Assembly (NCBI RefSeq): GCF_900112695.1
Contig: NZ_FOMT01000002.1
Coordinates: 502,479 to 566,478 of the forward strand
Origin: Paenibacillus catalpae
GTDB lineage: Bacteria; Bacillota; Bacilli; Paenibacillales; Paenibacillaceae
Length of the DNA stretch: 64,000 nt
Direction of reading: 5' to 3'
Positions within the stretch are counted from its first letter, which is position 1. The number at the start of each line of letters is the position of its first letter. The notes below the pieces were generated by a model. The model saw only the letters and a list, made by a program, of their open reading frames with translations. It was not told the DNA's origin and did not search any database. This document shows positions 63,000 through 64,000 of this stretch, piece by piece. The position numbers and the translations under genes were made by a program.

Positions 63000-64000
63000 A
63001 TGATGAAAAAGTTTACCGCCCTTATGCTTGCGACCGTTATGACCGCTACGCTCGCCGCTTGCGGATCGAACGGAGCGGCAGGCAGCCAAGCGACGAGCAG
63101 TCCGAGCGAAGCTGGCGCGAACGGAGGCTCATCCAAAAAAATCGTCATTAAGTATTGGTATGCGTTCGGAGACAAAATCGAAGAAGCAAAGCTGCATTTG
63201 GTAGAGGGATTTAATGACTCGCAAGACCGCATCGAAGTTGTAGCGGAGCATCAAGGCGATTACGAAGATCTGCATGCGAAGGTACAGGCAGCTTTCGCAG
63301 CAGGCAACGCTCCGGCTGTGACGGATCTCGAAAGTTCTTCAACCGGCGTGTTCGCGCGCTCCGGCATGCTTGAGGAGCTGACCGCTTTCGCGGAGAGGGA
63401 CAATGCCGAGCTGCAGCTCGAGGATTTCAATCCCGGTCTGATGGGGAATGCCTACGTGGACGAGAAGCTTTACGGCCTTCCGTTCATGCGCAGCACCCCG
63501 ATTCTGTATAAGAATGTCACGCTGCTGAAGGAGGCCGGCCTCGATCCGGAAGGTCCGAAGTCATGGGACGAGCTGGAGCAATACTCCCGCGTGCTGAAGG
63601 AGAAGGGCAAAACCGGAATGACGGTTCCTGCCGACATCTGGTTCTATGAAGCGCTTGTCGCCCAAAGCGGCGGCAAAATGCTGAGCGATGACGGCAAATC
63701 CGCCGCATTCAATAGCCCAGAGGGCGTAGCTCCGGTTGAGTTCTGGAAGAAGATGGTTGGCGAGGGGCTCTTCAAAATTCCGGTCGGCGACGAAGCGGGC
63801 GCAACGGCGGACAAAGACTGGGCGAACCAGTTGTCTGCCTTCAAGTTCGCCTCCACCGCAGGCGTAAACGGAAGCTTGGAAATCGCAAAAGGCAACGGCT
63901 TTGAGATGAAGACGTCGTTCATGCCGGCGAACAAAGACTACGGCGTGCCGACAGGCGGCTGCCAGCTAGTCATAACCGCCAAGCAGTCCGACGAAGAGAA
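63000..64000 (+). CDS. UgpB-like substrate-binding lipoprotein (3' end outside window)
   Basis: 333 residues are visible, and the frame stays open to the window edge. A lipoprotein signal peptide ends in LAACGS (Cys about residue 22), followed by a Ser/Ala-rich linker and a family 1 solute-binding fold: KIVIKYWYAFGDK, GNAPAVTDLESSSTGVFA, PFMRSTPILYKNVTLLKEAGLDPEG. The pattern around YNDLE, PF-RS-TPILYKN matches UgpB, which binds glycerol-3-phosphate and glycerophosphodiesters. ATG 63000 (followed by a second ATG) has GGAGG upstream. The preceding terminator suggests GlpP control; permease genes should follow outside the window. Confidence 0.9.
   Translation, partial: MMKKFTALMLATVMTATLAACGSNGAAGSQATSSPSEAGANGGSSKKIVIKYWYAFGDKIEEAKLHLVEGFNDSQDRIEVVAEHQGDYEDLHAKVQAAFAAGNAPAVTDLESSSTGVFARSGMLEELTAFAERDNAELQLEDFNPGLMGNAYVDEKLYGLPFMRSTPILYKNVTLLKEAGLDPEGPKSWDELEQYSRVLKEKGKTGMTVPADIWFYEALVAQSGGKMLSDDGKSAAFNSPEGVAPVEFWKKMVGEGLFKIPVGDEAGATADKDWANQLSAFKFASTAGVNGSLEIAKGNGFEMKTSFMPANKDYGVPTGGCQLVITAKQSDEE

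Overview
The window reads as a chromosome segment of a spore-forming, plant-polysaccharide-degrading Bacillota, most likely Paenibacillus. This is inferred from gene content, not from a database search: GH43 and GH5 glycosidases, a YjcZ-type small sporulation protein, S-layer-homology (SLH) remnants, a yrrT-mccA-mccB transsulfuration operon, strong AGGAGG ribosome sites and frequent TTG/GTG starts. There are no tRNA or rRNA genes, no CRISPR array and no intact prophage or transposase. Both window edges cut genes: a GH43 enzyme on the left and a UgpB-like binding protein on the right.

Layout. 0-3.7 kb: GH43 enzymes and a decayed GH43 copy. 3.7-5.7 kb: a TetR/MFS efflux pair with matching operators. 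5.8-9.7 kb: a glycerophosphodiesterase-family protein, then yrrT-mccA-mccB (methionine-to-cysteine conversion). 9.7-14 kb: decayed DNA with two orphan three-helix membrane proteins, an SLH remnant, a tyrosine-recombinase remnant, a frameshifted TPR gene and an intact 49-residue ribosomal protein L33 gene on the minus strand. 14-17 kb: a MarR-controlled set (LLM flavin oxidoreductase, DoxX, SDR). 17.4-24.3 kb: a two-regulator arsenic island: arsR-arsB-arsC-arsI-phosphatase on the minus strand, a cysteine-tailed flavoprotein, a cysteine-rich MarR regulator, a divergent flavin monooxygenase-like gene and an ArsN1-type acetyltransferase. 24.3-28 kb: small unrelated genes separated by copies of an intergenic repeat (R1). 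28-31.2 kb: TetR, pentapeptide-repeat protein and DrrAB-like ABC exporter. 31.3-35.6 kb: HxlR/NAD(P) oxidoreductase pair, a ZTP-type riboswitch before a DJ-1/PfpI gene, and an amidohydrolase/MarR divergent pair. 35.9-37.8 kb: TetR-map and a YjcZ-family gene. 38-43 kb: MFS exporter with a BTAD-like regulator, RarD and several gene tails. 43-49 kb: GntR-ilvD, an XRE protein with an internal tandem duplication, a secreted copper-amine-oxidase-N protein and a VOC protein. 49-52.2 kb: PanE-like/TetR and MerR/oxidoreductase pairs. 52.7-58 kb: an ABC-2 exporter with a NarL-type two-component system. 58-61.2 kb: a GIY-YIG-like protein, GNAT, GH5 lipoprotein and an SLH remnant. 61.3-64 kb: metallophosphoesterase, GlpP antiterminator, a leader terminator and a UgpB-like gene, a coherent glycerol-phosphate locus.

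Three themes run through the window. Many one-component regulators sit beside their targets, with operators visible as repeated palindromes. Two dispersed palindromic repeat families, R1 and R2, occupy most gene junctions; R1 sometimes supplies the stop codon or terminator of the upstream gene. Gene tails (SLH, GH43, acetyltransferase, VOC, hydrolase, recombinase) lie against these repeats, so the intergenic space looks like sites of repeated deletion or insertion. The most interesting candidate system is the arsenic island, where a MarR protein with CCxxCC and CC motifs appears to control two flavoproteins through a shared operator.
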